A DNA stretch of 64,000 bases, from positions 1 to 64,000 of the forward strand of contig JAGAOT010000021.1 in assembly GCA_017623615.1 (NCBI GenBank). The letters are read 5' to 3'. The position numbers were made by a program, and so were the translations under genes. The stretch comes from Clostridia bacterium. GTDB taxonomy: Bacteria > Bacillota > Clostridia > Oscillospirales > Acutalibacteraceae. A model generated the notes under the pieces. The model saw nothing but the letters and a program-made list of their open reading frames with translations. It ran no database searches and was not told the DNA's origin. Below, piece after piece: positions 51,385 to 61,325 of this stretch; positions within the stretch are counted from its first letter, which is position 1; every line of letters begins with the position of its first letter.

Positions 51385-52458
51385 TTATTCCTCCTTCAAA
51401 GAAAGGACATTAACTATGTTTTCAACGCTGTAAAAGCGGCTTTTTTTCATTGCGGTGCGAAGATATTCCATGTTCTGCGCGGAATGCTCAACCTCTTTTG
51501 AGTATTTCTGCATTGCGCGTATTCTTGTTTGCTTGTCGGAAACGTTTTCTGCCTGCAGGCGGCGGATGATGATAAAAGAAACGGCGGCAAGCTTTGATTT
51601 TGTGAGCAAATCGCCGTCGAAAACCGCGGTCATGAAATATCGGAAAACAAAATATATCATCATGTGCTCAAATTCCCATTCGTACTCCGTACAGCTTTGA
51701 ATTTGGGCGTTTTCTGCTTTTTCAAGCTCCGAAAGCCAAGCTGTATCAAGCATTTCAAGGCTCTTGAAATCCGAAAAATATCTGCCGAGTGCGCGTTCCG
51801 CTCTTTTTTGCGAATGTTCGCGGCAAGCGGCATTCAAAAAGTCGTTTCCGTTTATTTTATGAGCTTTTTCAAACTCTTTTTTGCGCAGACAAGTTTGAAC
51901 AGCTTGCGAAAATTCAAGAAAAGCGATGATGCGTTTTTCTATTGAAAAATCTCTGCTTTGCAGTATGTTTATCGCCGTTTTACGCGCTTCAAGCAGAGTA
52001 AAATAATTGCTCGGGTCAATAGCCGTAGGCAATATTTCCGCGTGAATTTCCTCCGACTCAAATGTTATCGGGTCAGGGCTTTCCGTGATAATCCTTGCAG
52101 CTTCGGGGCAGGAGAGGGAAATGCCCGTTTCAACCCTTGCACCGAAATAGGTTTTGTGGCGAGGAAACTGCCTGCAGGTGCGGCAAAGTGACTCTTCGCC
52201 AAGCTTGATATGCATTTCGCAAAGTCCGCTTTCAAGAAGAAACGGACAACGCTTTTCTTTTGAGATGAAAATGCAGTCGCCGTCCTCATCAACCGTTATA
52301 AGACGGTTGATTTTATCTGCATATACGCCTTTCAAAGCTTTATATCTTTCAAGGCTTTCGGGGTCAACAACAACCTCCCAGCCCGCGCAGCAGGTGTCGG
52401 GGCATTTGTCGGCCATGCATTTGAATTTTTGGTAGTATGAGGGGAATGTATTTATCAT
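51385..52458 (-). CDS. FliB-like (flagellin lysine N-methylase family) protein
   Basis: The 357-residue protein has the Cys-rich FliB signature. It opens YYQKFKCMADKCPDTCCAGW, then RCPFLLESGLCEMH near 85, LCRTCRQFPRH near 105 and GISLSCPEAARII near 125. The Cys set probably binds a metal cluster. FliB methylates flagellin lysines in Salmonella, but family members are common in bacteria without flagella. No flagellar gene is near, so the target here is unknown. The start at 52458 fits the family N-terminus; a GTG at 52503 would add 15 residues. Confidence 0.85.
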   Translation of the reverse strand: MINTFPSYYQKFKCMADKCPDTCCAGWEVVVDPESLERYKALKGVYADKINRLITVDEDGDCIFISKEKRCPFLLESGLCEMHIKLGEESLCRTCRQFPRHKTYFGARVETGISLSCPEAARIITESPDPITFESEEIHAEILPTAIDPSNYFTLLEARKTAINILQSRDFSIEKRIIAFLEFSQAVQTCLRKKEFEKAHKINGNDFLNAACREHSQKRAERALGRYFSDFKSLEMLDTAWLSELEKAENAQIQSCTEYEWEFEHMMIYFVFRYFMTAVFDGDLLTKSKLAAVSFIIIRRLQAENVSDKQTRIRAMQKYSKEVEHSAQNMEYLRTAMKKSRFYSVENIVNVLSLKEE

Positions 52459-52515
52459 AGTGATACACCGAAAACAGGGCGGCAGAAGCTCAACTTCCGT
52501 CACCCTGTGTTTAGT

Positions 52516-54237
52516 TTATTGACCGATAATATCGGCAGGGGCTGTGCTTGTTTCTTCGGGCTCGATTATCTCGCCGAATTCGTTTGTTACGGGCTGAGTT
52601 TCGGGCACATAAACGCGCAGATAGATTGTTGTGCCTCTTGTATATGTTTTTTCCGTAACGGGTGCAACGGAAACAACCTCGTTTTCTCTGTATACACCGT
52701 CGGAGGTTTCAATTTTTTCAACCTTAAAGCCAAGCCCCTCAAGGCGTGCTTTGGCTTCCTCAAAGTCGGAGCCGGTAACATCAGGAAGCACGATTTTTTC
52801 TTCACCCTTGCTTACATACAGAACAATTTCCGTGCCCGGCACAACCGTTGATTCGGGCGCAATGCTTTGAGTTACAACATAACCGACTGCTATTTCGTCG
52901 TTATAAACACCCTCTTCGCGGAATTTGAAATTCTGGATGAAAACGGGGTTTGATGTTATGGAGAGATAGCTCTTTTCCGTGAAATCGGGCACAACAACGG
53001 GCTGAGCATCCGTTTGAGAAACGGAGCTGTCTGTTGTTCCCGCCGAGCCGAAATTAAAGTTGATTCTGTCACGGAAAACCGTCAGCGACAGAACGATGAA
53101 AAGAATAAGCCCTACGGCAAGGCTGATAACCGCCGTTGTAACGATAATCTGCGCATTGCCCTTTTTTGATTTGTTGGGCTTCTTTGCGGGCGCGGTATCT
53201 TTTTGCGATGTCTGCTTAACCTTGGGGATTGCAGGCTCCGCGGGGCGCTGGTACTGACCGCTGACCGCCGTTGCAACGGGCGAAGCAGAAAGCTCGGCGC
53301 GAAGCTGCTCAACCGTTCTCGTCCTGTCTTCGGGCAGAATCTGGAGAGCGTTGATAAGTCCGTTTATGACATATGCAGGCAGGGCTTCTGCAAATTTGCC
53401 GGGAACCATAAGCCTGTCGTTGGTCATTCTTTCTTTTGCGGAAATCGGGTCACTGCCGATAAGAGTGCGGTAAAGCACGGCACCGAAAGCGTAAATGTCG
53501 GTCCAAGTGCCCTGGCTTCCGTCAAAGCCGTATTGCTCAATGGCGGCATAGCCGTCAAAAAGCTGGCTGTTGAGGTCGCTCCTCGATGTTCTTGCAGCGC
53601 CGAGGCAAAAGCCTGTTATTTTGATTTTGCCGTCATTGCCGATAAAGAGCGTTGAGGGCGAAATTCCTCTGTGGATTATTCCCGAGGAGTGAAGAGTGCC
53701 GAGGGTTGAAAGGATGGGCATGAGAAGCTGCCTTGCCTTTTCCCAAGGGATATATCCCGTTTTGCTTTTAAGAAGAAATTCGCGCAGGGATATGCCTTCG
53801 AAATGGTCATAGATTGCAAATGAAGTGCCGTAATCCTCAACAACATTGGTTACGCTGATGAGCGCGGAAAGACCCTTGAGCCTCGCAAGCTTTGTCCAAA
53901 GCTCAACAAAAGCCTGGCGAAGCTCGGCAAAAACGGCTTCGCTGCCTCTCATAACCTGAAGATTAAGATTTGATGTTGTTCGTGTTGTGAAAGAATCGGG
54001 GATAAATTCCCTGATTTTAACTGCCTTTTTCTCGGCAAGGTCCCAGCCGATATATGTTGCGCCCTCGCCGTTATATTCGAGCATCTTGCCTACAAGATAG
54101 CGGTTGGCAACAACCGTTCTGATGGGCAGATAGGGCGGAATCTGCGTGGAATCGGCGTGATAGCCGCAGTAGGGGCACTGCTTGCTCTCGCCAATCTCGC
54201 GCATGCAGCTCATACATAAATTATCTGAACTTATCAT
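52516..54237 (-). CDS. Zinc-ribbon pseudokinase with PASTA-like repeats
   Basis: The 573-residue protein has a zinc ribbon (Cys8, 11, 21, 24), a protein-kinase fold (about 40-310), a basic linker, one membrane helix (about 366-390) and two PASTA-like repeats outside. The kinase keeps Lys74 (AVK) but lacks catalytic residues. The HRD loop reads HRGISPSTLF (189-198) and DFG reads GFC (209-211). It therefore probably cannot phosphorylate and may act as a muropeptide-sensing scaffold. PASTA kinases normally control wall growth. It is 57 bases upstream of the FliB-like gene. Confidence 0.85.
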   Translation of the reverse strand: MISSDNLCMSCMREIGESKQCPYCGYHADSTQIPPYLPIRTVVANRYLVGKMLEYNGEGATYIGWDLAEKKAVKIREFIPDSFTTRTTSNLNLQVMRGSEAVFAELRQAFVELWTKLARLKGLSALISVTNVVEDYGTSFAIYDHFEGISLREFLLKSKTGYIPWEKARQLLMPILSTLGTLHSSGIIHRGISPSTLFIGNDGKIKITGFCLGAARTSRSDLNSQLFDGYAAIEQYGFDGSQGTWTDIYAFGAVLYRTLIGSDPISAKERMTNDRLMVPGKFAEALPAYVINGLINALQILPEDRTRTVEQLRAELSASPVATAVSGQYQRPAEPAIPKVKQTSQKDTAPAKKPNKSKKGNAQIIVTTAVISLAVGLILFIVLSLTVFRDRINFNFGSAGTTDSSVSQTDAQPVVVPDFTEKSYLSITSNPVFIQNFKFREEGVYNDEIAVGYVVTQSIAPESTVVPGTEIVLYVSKGEEKIVLPDVTGSDFEEAKARLEGLGFKVEKIETSDGVYRENEVVSVAPVTEKTYTRGTTIYLRVYVPETQPVTNEFGEIIEPEETSTAPADIIGQ

Positions 54238-54387
54238 GCTTCAGAAACTCCTTGCAAATATAATAAACACATAAATAATAGCAAAAGTAAGCGTTTTTGT
54301 CAATGAAGGTGACATTATTGTAACCTTTATCGTCAAATTGCAAAATAATCGGCGGAATAATTTGGCACTAATTCTTTAAGGATATAC

Positions 54388-54416
54388 TTGAAAATAAAAT
54401 CCATAATTGATATAAT
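54388..54416 (+). promoter_or_regulatory. Sigma-A promoter of the glycogen operon
   Basis: TTGAAA (54388-54393) and TATAAT (54411-54416) with a 17-base spacer, 33 bases before glgB. Confidence 0.8.
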
Positions 54417-54449
54417 ACTTTATATATAAAACGATGGAGGACTGCGCTT

Positions 54450-56336
54450 ATGCCTAAAAAAGATAATACAATTCCTCTTTATCTGTTTCATGAGGGCACC
54501 AACGCCAAGACCTATGAGTTCCTCGGAGCTCACCCCTGCGGCGAAAATAAAGCCGTTTTCAGAGTATGGGCACCCAATGCGCAATGGGTAGGCGTTGCGG
54601 GCGATTTTAACGGCTGGCAGGCGGAGAGTGCACCCATGCACAAAATCAGCGACGGTGTCTGGGAATGCACGGTTGAAGGTGTTAAAGAATATGATGCATA
54701 CAAGTATTCGATAACAACCCCCGACGGACGCTCGATTTATAAAAGCGACCCCTATGCGTTTCATTGCGAAACAAGACCTGACACAGCCTCCAAATACTAC
54801 AGCTCGCTTGATTTTGAGTGGAGCGACAAGGCATGGCTTAAAAAGAGAAAGAAAAAAGATATTTACGCTTCTCCCGTTAATATATACGAAGTTCATGCGG
54901 GCTCATGGCAGGCATATGATGACGGCAATCCCTTGCCTTATCGCGAGCTTGCGGACAGGCTGATTCCCTATGTCAAAGAAATGGGTTATACCCACATTGA
55001 GCTGCTTCCGATAACGGAGCATCCGTTTGACGGCTCATGGGGCTATCAGGTAACGGGCTATTTTGCGCCCACCTCGCGCTACGGCACCCCCGCCGATTTT
55101 GCCTATTTTGTTGACAAGGCTCACAGCATGGATATCGGCGTTATCCTTGACTGGGTGCCCGCCCACTTCCCCAAGGATGCTTTCGGGCTTTATGAGTTTG
55201 ACGGCACTCCCTGCTACGAATATTCAGACCCGCGCAAGGGCGAGCACTACGAATGGGGAACAAGAGTTTTCGACTACGGCAGAACAGAGGTTCAAAGCTT
55301 CCTGATTTCCAGCGCAATGTTTTGGATTGATAAATACCATATCGACGGGCTGCGCGTTGACGCTGTTGCTTCCATGCTCTATCTTGACTATGCAAGAACG
55401 GATTGGATGCCCAATGTCAACGGCGGCAGAGAAAACCTTGAAGCGGTTGCATTTCTTAAAAAACTAAACGAATCCGTTTTCAAAGAGCACGGCGATGTTA
55501 TGATGATTGCCGAGGAAAGCACGGCGTGGCCGATGGTTTCAAAGCCGACCTACATGGGCGGCCTGGGCTTCAACTTCAAGTGGAATATGGGCTGGATGAA
55601 CGACTGCCTGCGTTATTTTGCGCTTGACGGTATCTACAGAAAATATAATCACGACTGCCTCACATTCTCATTTTTCTATGCGTTTTCGGAGAATTTTGTT
55701 CTTCCCATTTCGCATGACGAGGTTGTTCACGGCAAATGCTCTCTGATAAACAAAATGCCCGGCAGCTACGAAGAAAAGTTTGCGGGTGTGCGCTCCTTCC
55801 TCGGCTATATGATGTCGCACCCCGGCAAAAAGCTTTTATTCATGGGCAGCGAATTCGGTCAGTTTATCGAATGGAATTATAAACAGCCGCTTGACTGGCT
55901 GCTTCTCGATTATGACGCTCACAGACAGCTCAAAAAATATGTTGCGGAGCTTAACGCTTTCTATAACAAAACTCCCGCGCTTTGGGAGGTTGACTACAGT
56001 TGGGACGGCTTCAGCTGGATAGTCAGCGACGACAGCGCAAATTCCGTTGTTGCATATATCAGGCGTGACAAGGAGGCAAACGAAATTATTTCTGTTTGCA
56101 ACTTCACCAATGTCACCAGAAAGAAATACTGCTTCGGTGTTCCCAAGGCGGGCACCTACAGAGTTGTTTTCAGCTCCGCTTTGCCGGAATACGGCGGCAA
56201 GGGTGAAAGCACCGTCGGCTCTGTTAAAGCAAAAAAGAAACCCATGCACGGATATGATTACAGCATTGAGGTCGATATCGAAGGCCTCAGCTGTCTGTAT
56301 ATCAAAAACACTTCCCGCAAAAAAAAACGCTCCTGA
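54450..56336 (+). CDS. glgB: 1,4-alpha-glucan branching enzyme
   Basis: The 628-residue GH13 enzyme has an N-terminal CBM48-like domain ([20 protein letters not shown] near 35), a TIM barrel and a C-terminal beta domain. Catalytic motifs are [21 protein letters not shown] with nucleophile Asp304, IAEES with acid/base Glu355, and [10 protein letters not shown]. It makes alpha-1,6 branches in glycogen. GGAGG lies 9 bases before the ATG. First gene of the operon. Confidence 0.96.
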   Translation: MPKKDNTIPLYLFHEGTNAKTYEFLGAHPCGENKAVFRVWAPNAQWVGVAGDFNGWQAESAPMHKISDGVWECTVEGVKEYDAYKYSITTPDGRSIYKSDPYAFHCETRPDTASKYYSSLDFEWSDKAWLKKRKKKDIYASPVNIYEVHAGSWQAYDDGNPLPYRELADRLIPYVKEMGYTHIELLPITEHPFDGSWGYQVTGYFAPTSRYGTPADFAYFVDKAHSMDIGVILDWVPAHFPKDAFGLYEFDGTPCYEYSDPRKGEHYEWGTRVFDYGRTEVQSFLISSAMFWIDKYHIDGLRVDAVASMLYLDYARTDWMPNVNGGRENLEAVAFLKKLNESVFKEHGDVMMIAEESTAWPMVSKPTYMGGLGFNFKWNMGWMNDCLRYFALDGIYRKYNHDCLTFSFFYAFSENFVLPISHDEVVHGKCSLINKMPGSYEEKFAGVRSFLGYMMSHPGKKLLFMGSEFGQFIEWNYKQPLDWLLLDYDAHRQLKKYVAELNAFYNKTPALWEVDYSWDGFSWIVSDDSANSVVAYIRRDKEANEIISVCNFTNVTRKKYCFGVPKAGTYRVVFSSALPEYGGKGESTVGSVKAKKKPMHGYDYSIEVDIEGLSCLYIKNTSRKKKRS

Positions 56337-56359
56337 CTTGCAATAAATGCGCCGCAGCA

Positions 56360-56414
56360 TAAACATCTTTTTGTAAGGGCGATTCACGAATCGCCCGCAA
56401 TAATATGATGTTTA
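56360..56414. repeat. Nested palindrome: REP-like core inside an 8-bp inverted repeat
   Basis: TAAACATC (56360-56367) and GATGTTTA (56407-56414) flank the perfect palindrome GGGCGATTC-AC-GAATCGCCC (56377-56396), preceded by TAA. It lies between glgB and glgC in the 5' part of a 177-base gap; nothing else is seen there except the glgC ribosome binding site. Confidence 0.6.
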
Positions 56415-56513
56415 TTTGCCGTTTTTCTTGCAAGCCATTCAGCGCTTTTTAATAAATAATCAAAAATTCGGAATGTGTTCCCATGTTCCATTAACCTACA
56501 AGGAGGACTCATT

Positions 56514-57728
56514 ATGGCAGTTAAACCCGAATGCATAGCAATGCTCCTCGCAGGCGGTCAGGGCAGCCGTCTGGGCATTCTGACAAAAAACATCGCAAAG
56601 CCTGCCGTGCCCTACGGCGGCAAATACCGCATCATTGACTTTCCTCTTTCCAACTGTGTAAACTCCGGCATATATACCGTCGGTGTTCTTACGCAGTATC
56701 AGCCGCTTGAGCTTAACGATTATATCGGCAACGGTCAGCCCTGGGATTTGGACAGAGCCAACGGCGGCGTACATATCCTTTCGCCCTATCAGCAGATAAA
56801 GGGCACGGAGTGGTACAAGGGCACAGCCAACGCAATCTATCAAAACATAAATTTCATTGAAAGATATGACCCTGAATATGTTCTTATTCTTTCGGGTGAC
56901 CACATCTATAAAATGGATTATTCCAAGATGCTTGACTATCACAAGGAAAAGAATGCAGACTGCACAATCGCAATGCTTGAAGTTCCTTGGGATGAGGCAA
57001 GCCGCTTCGGTCTGATGCTTGTCAATGACGACGGCTCAATCAGCGAATTTGAAGAAAAACCGAAGAATCCCAGAAGCAACAAGGCTTCGATGGGTGTTTA
57101 TATCTTCAACTGGCAGAAGCTCAGAAAATATCTTATTGAGGATGAGGCAAAAGAAGGCTCGGGCAACGACTTCGGCCACGACGTTATTCCCGCCATGCAC
57201 TCTGCAGGCGAAAGAATGTTTGCCTATCAGTTTGACGGCTATTGGAAAGACGTCGGAACAATCAACAGCCTTTGGGATGCAAACCTCGACCTTCTCAATC
57301 CCAAGGTTGACCTTGATTTGAACGATGACAGCTGGAAAATCTACTCAAGGTCTCCCGCTGCACCGCCTCACTATATCGGCGAAAACGCAAAGGTTGAAAA
57401 TTCAATGATTACAGAGGGCTGTGAAATCGGCGGCAATATTGATTTCTCTGTTCTTTTTGCAAACGTAACCGTTGAGGAGGGCGCAGAGGTTAAATATTCA
57501 ATCGTTATGCCCGGCACGGTTATCAAAAAGGGCGCGGTTGTTCAGTATTCGATAGTTGCCGAAAACGCGGTTATCGAAGAGGGCGCGGTTGTCGGTGAAA
57601 GCCCCGAAAACATGGCGGATGTCAATGACTGGGGCGTTGCGGTTATCGGCAACGGCATTAAAATAGGCAAGGGTGCAAAGGTTGAACCCTGTGCCATGAT
57701 TGACAGCGATATCGGAGGTGCGGAATAA
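56514..57728 (+). CDS. glgC: Glucose-1-phosphate adenylyltransferase
   Basis: The 404-residue protein has the nucleotidyltransferase motif [11 protein letters not shown] near residue 10, [20 protein letters not shown] near 25, GTANAIYQN near 105, and a C-terminal left-handed beta-helix with hexapeptide repeats ([20 protein letters not shown]). It makes ADP-glucose for glycogen synthesis. The ATG at 56514 follows AAGGAGG by 8 bases. It overlaps glgD by one base, and the two subunits form a heterotetramer in Firmicutes. Confidence 0.97.
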   Translation: MAVKPECIAMLLAGGQGSRLGILTKNIAKPAVPYGGKYRIIDFPLSNCVNSGIYTVGVLTQYQPLELNDYIGNGQPWDLDRANGGVHILSPYQQIKGTEWYKGTANAIYQNINFIERYDPEYVLILSGDHIYKMDYSKMLDYHKEKNADCTIAMLEVPWDEASRFGLMLVNDDGSISEFEEKPKNPRSNKASMGVYIFNWQKLRKYLIEDEAKEGSGNDFGHDVIPAMHSAGERMFAYQFDGYWKDVGTINSLWDANLDLLNPKVDLDLNDDSWKIYSRSPAAPPHYIGENAKVENSMITEGCEIGGNIDFSVLFANVTVEEGAEVKYSIVMPGTVIKKGAVVQYSIVAENAVIEEGAVVGESPENMADVNDWGVAVIGNGIKIGKGAKVEPCAMIDSDIGGAE

Positions 57729-58840
57729 TGGCAGCAAACAGTGTTCTCGGCATTATTTTTTCAAATGCCAACGATGAAGTTATACCCGAGCTTACAGCGC
57801 TCCGTACAATGGGCTCAATCCCGTTTGCGGGCCGCTACCGTTTGATAGATTTTCAGCTTTCAAATATGGTTAACGCGGGCATTTCCAAGGTCGGCGTTAT
57901 CACAAAGAGCAACTACCGTTCGCTTATGGACCATATCGGCTCCGGCAAGGCATGGGACCTTTCAAGAAAAAGAGAGGGTATGACCATTCTTCCGCCCTAT
58001 AATCTTCCCGGCACAAGCATGATAAAGGGTAAGGCGGATGCGCTTTATAACAGCATCAGCTACATAGAAAACTCAAACAAAGACCATGTTCTGCTCACCG
58101 ACTGCAACGTTGTGTGCAACATGGATTATGAAAGCCTTGTCAAGGCTCACATTGCAAAGGATGCCGATGTAACAATCGCCTATGCAAAGGGTATTCCTCC
58201 CAAAATGGAGGCTAACACGGAGCTTGTTATTGACGAGAATGCACGCATAACCGACACAAAGATTATGGATTGCTACAGCTCCGAGGTTAACTATTCGCTT
58301 AAAATTATGGTTATCAGAAGAACTCTGCTTGAGCGTTTGCTTCACGAAGCGCACAGCGCGCAGGTTGATGACTTTGAAACCATTATTTCCAAAAATGTTC
58401 AGCATTTGAGAGTTTACGGCTACGAAGAAACGGGATTTGTCCGCGTTCTCGGCTCGCTCCAGAGCTATTACGACATCAGCCTCGAGCTTCTCAAGCTTGA
58501 AAACAGAAAGAAGCTCTTTACTCCCGAAAGACCCGTTTATACAAAGGTCAGGGACGAAGTGCCCGCAACCTACGGCATCGGCGCAAACGTTAAAAATTCA
58601 CTCATTGCCGACGGCTGCCGAATTGAGGGTGAGGTTGAAAACTCCATCCTCTTCAGAGGAGTTACCGTTGCCAAGGGAGCAAAGATTAAGAATTCAATAG
58701 TAATGCAGGGCTCATTTATCGGCGAAAACTCAACACTTGACTGCGTTATTATCGATAAAGAGGCTGTTCTTAAGCCCAACAAGATGCTGTGCGGAGCATC
58801 AAACTACCCCGTTTATATCGGAAAGGGAATTGTCATTTAA
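57728..58840 (+). CDS. glgD: GlgD subunit of ADP-glucose pyrophosphorylase
   Basis: The 370-residue GlgC-like protein starts LGIIFSNANDEVIPELTALR, where the catalytic GGxGxR motif of GlgC is replaced. The pattern FAGRYRLIDFQLSNMVNAGI follows, and the beta-helix end has SLIADGCRIEGEVENSILF. GlgD has little activity itself and raises that of GlgC. One-base overlap with glgC shows translational coupling. Confidence 0.95.
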   Translation: MAANSVLGIIFSNANDEVIPELTALRTMGSIPFAGRYRLIDFQLSNMVNAGISKVGVITKSNYRSLMDHIGSGKAWDLSRKREGMTILPPYNLPGTSMIKGKADALYNSISYIENSNKDHVLLTDCNVVCNMDYESLVKAHIAKDADVTIAYAKGIPPKMEANTELVIDENARITDTKIMDCYSSEVNYSLKIMVIRRTLLERLLHEAHSAQVDDFETIISKNVQHLRVYGYEETGFVRVLGSLQSYYDISLELLKLENRKKLFTPERPVYTKVRDEVPATYGIGANVKNSLIADGCRIEGEVENSILFRGVTVAKGAKIKNSIVMQGSFIGENSTLDCVIIDKEAVLKPNKMLCGASNYPVYIGKGIVI

Positions 58841-58850
58841 GAAAGTGTGA

Positions 58851-59801
58851 ATGCAAATGTCTACTAAAAATATCTTGACCGGCGTTGTTGCCGCGCTCGC
58901 GCTTGTGCTTGTGCTTGTTGTTATTCTTGTTAAAACAGGCGTATTCAACGGCGAAGAAAGAACAACCGAGCAGGAAATGATTGTTGAAACCTCGATGATG
59001 GTTGTTACGGGCACCGATGCGGACGGTAACGATTTTCAGTATACCGTGCCCGTGTCATATACCCGCCCGAAGTATTCTACCTTCCACACATACCCGAAGA
59101 AGCCTACAACAACCAAAGAATCAACTGAGGTGAGCACAACGCAAGGCTTTGTTGTTGAGTCCAGCGCAGTTCAGGTGACTGACCCGAGCGGTGTGCCCGT
59201 TACGGGTGAAGACGGTCAGCCCGTTACAGAGCTTGTAACCTACACCGTGCCCGTAACAGAGCCGACCACCGCGCCGCCCACAACGAAATATGTTCAGTCC
59301 ACATCATCGGTTATCGTTACCGACAGATGGGGTCACACAAGCCTTGATGAAAACGGCAACCCCGTTACCGAGATTGTCGGAATCGGTCCTCCCGTGCCCA
59401 CAGAGGGTGATATCTGGAGCGAAAGTGCCGAGCCCGGCACAACCTCAAGGTTTGAAATCCCGAATGCGGCACCTGAGCGGAATCAGACTCTCGCGCAGGC
59501 GATTGTTGACCAGATAAATGTTAACAGATATAACAGCGGTCTTGTTCCTCTGGAGGTTTCAAGCGAGATTAAAACCAACGCGGAAATGAACTGCATGTCT
59601 CTTGCCCTGCCCAATGTTTACGGCGAAGCGACGGCAAGCGGCGCCTATACGTTCAAAACGGAATACGGCGGCAATTCGCTTTATAACAATGCCGTTGCTC
59701 CCGCTATTGCAGACAAGGCAATGAGCGAGAGCGTTACCAAGATAGGTGTAGGCGTGGTCGAGTATAACGATATGTATTACACAACGGTTATCTTCGGATA
59801 G
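58851..59801 (+). CDS. Membrane-anchored protein with Thr-rich repeats and CAP-like end
   Basis: The 316-residue protein has an N-terminal membrane helix (about 8-30). Three imperfect extracellular repeats of about 45-60 residues follow, each with V-x-S/T-S near the start and DGxPVTE-type segments (EDGQPVTELV, ENGNPVTEIV). The C-terminal domain of about 100 residues (LAQAIVDQINVNRYNSGLVP) resembles a degenerate CAP/SCP domain. It lies 10 bases after glgD and 40 before glgA, inside the glycogen operon. Its role there is not obvious. The ATG at 58851 is used; 58857 is possible. Confidence 0.75.
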   Translation: MQMSTKNILTGVVAALALVLVLVVILVKTGVFNGEERTTEQEMIVETSMMVVTGTDADGNDFQYTVPVSYTRPKYSTFHTYPKKPTTTKESTEVSTTQGFVVESSAVQVTDPSGVPVTGEDGQPVTELVTYTVPVTEPTTAPPTTKYVQSTSSVIVTDRWGHTSLDENGNPVTEIVGIGPPVPTEGDIWSESAEPGTTSRFEIPNAAPERNQTLAQAIVDQINVNRYNSGLVPLEVSSEIKTNAEMNCMSLALPNVYGEATASGAYTFKTEYGGNSLYNNAVAPAIADKAMSESVTKIGVGVVEYNDMYYTTVIFG

Positions 59802-59841
59802 AATATTCCGAAATCTTCATTCTAAAGAAAGGAATGATAAT

Positions 59842-61263
59842 ATGAAAGTTCTTTATGTTGCAAGTGAAGCTCTGCCTTTTGCCGCAAGCGGCGGTCTTGC
59901 CGATGTTGCAGGCTCGCTTCCCCAAGCGCTCAAAAGACGCAAGGTGGACTGCAGAGTGGTAATGCCTCTTTACACCAATAAAATCAGAGATGAAATGCGC
60001 GCAAAAATGAAGTTTATCACCAGCATCATGGTTCCCGTTTCATGGCGCAGACAGTATTGCGGAATTTTCGAAGCAAAAGCAGGCGGAGTTACCTATTATC
60101 TGCTTGATAACGAGTATTATTTCAAGAGAGATGCTCTTTACGGTCATTATGATGACGGCGAGAGATTTGCGTTCTTTTCAAGAGCGGTGCTTGAAATTCT
60201 GCCCCATATTGATTTCAAGCCCGACATCATAAACTGCAACGATTGGCAGAGTGCTCTTGTTCCCGTTTATTATTCAACGCTTTACGGCAGTAAGGAAGGC
60301 TACACGGGCATCAAAACCGTGTTTACAATCCATAACATTCAGTATCAGGGCAAATACGGCAACGAAATCCTCGGCGACCTTTTCGGCCTTGGCGAGGAGT
60401 GCGCATCTCTGCTTCAGTTCGGTGACTGCCTTAACCTCATGAAGGGTGGCATCGAATGCGCAAACAAGGTCACAACCGTCAGCAACACCTATGCGGGCGA
60501 AATTCTTGACCCCTGGTTCAGCCACGGACTTGACCCCATTCTCAAAGAGAGAAGCTATAAACTCAGCGGTATTCTTAACGGCATCGACACAAAGAATTAT
60601 GACCCCGAAAAGGATGCCGACATATTCTATAACTATTCCGCAAAAGAGCCTGCCGACAAAGCAAAAAACAAGGCTGCGCTTCAGGAGCTTTTCGGTTTGC
60701 CCGTGAATGCGGATACTCCCGTTATGGGCATTGTAACAAGGCTTGTTGCTCACAAGGGACTTGACCTTATCAAGCGCGTTATGTGGGAAATTTTGAGTTC
60801 CACAGACATGCAGCTTGTAGTGCTCGGCTCGGGCGACTGGGAATATGAGGCGTTCTTCAAGGAGCTTGCCGCCGCATTCCCCGAAAAGGTCGGTCTGCGC
60901 ATCGGATTTATCCCCGACATGGCAAGAAAGATTTATGCCGGCAGCGATTTGTTCCTTATGCCCTCAAAAAGCGAGCCCTGCGGACTTTCGCAGATGGTTG
61001 CTTTGCGCTACGGCTCAATCCCCATTGTTCGCGAAACAGGCGGACTTAAAGACACAATCACCGACAGCGGCGACGGCAAGGGCAACGGCTTCACGTTTAA
61101 GAGCTACGATGCCTATGATATGCTTGATGCGATAAGACGAGCTTTGGCAGCTTATGCCGACAAGGAGTATTGGAACAAGCTTGTTGTAAGAGCCCTCAAA
61201 TGCGACAACAGTTGGGGCAAATCTGCAAAAGAATATATCAAGCTTTATGAAGAGTTAGTTTGA
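59842..61263 (+). CDS. glgA: Glycogen synthase
   Basis: The 473-residue GT5 enzyme starts YVASEALPFAASGGLADVAG, where the common KTGGL reads ASGGL. It continues with FTIHNIQYQGKYG near 155 and ILNGIDTKNYDP near 250. VTRLVAHKGLDLI near 297 and SKSEPCGLSQMVALRYGSIP near 375 supply the ADP-glucose and catalytic residues. It extends alpha-1,4-glucan from ADP-glucose. AGAAAGGAA precedes the ATG. Last gene of the operon. Confidence 0.95.
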   Translation: MKVLYVASEALPFAASGGLADVAGSLPQALKRRKVDCRVVMPLYTNKIRDEMRAKMKFITSIMVPVSWRRQYCGIFEAKAGGVTYYLLDNEYYFKRDALYGHYDDGERFAFFSRAVLEILPHIDFKPDIINCNDWQSALVPVYYSTLYGSKEGYTGIKTVFTIHNIQYQGKYGNEILGDLFGLGEECASLLQFGDCLNLMKGGIECANKVTTVSNTYAGEILDPWFSHGLDPILKERSYKLSGILNGIDTKNYDPEKDADIFYNYSAKEPADKAKNKAALQELFGLPVNADTPVMGIVTRLVAHKGLDLIKRVMWEILSSTDMQLVVLGSGDWEYEAFFKELAAAFPEKVGLRIGFIPDMARKIYAGSDLFLMPSKSEPCGLSQMVALRYGSIPIVRETGGLKDTITDSGDGKGNGFTFKSYDAYDMLDAIRRALAAYADKEYWNKLVVRALKCDNSWGKSAKEYIKLYEELV

Positions 61264-61272
61264 TTATAAAGA

Positions 61273-61306
61273 AAAGCAACGCATTGTTTCGGCAATGCGT
61301 TGCTTT
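61273..61306. terminator. Terminator between glgA and the XRE gene
   Basis: AAAGCAACGCATTG (61273-61286) and CAATGCGTTGCTTT (61293-61306) form a perfect 14-bp stem, with short A/T tracts outside. Confidence 0.85.
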
Positions 61307-61325
61307 AATAAATGTTTTTTGAATT

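Noticed and set aside
51385..52458. Evidence for a flagellar locus
   Set aside because: FliB-family proteins occur widely without flagella, and no other flagellar or chemotaxis gene is in the window.
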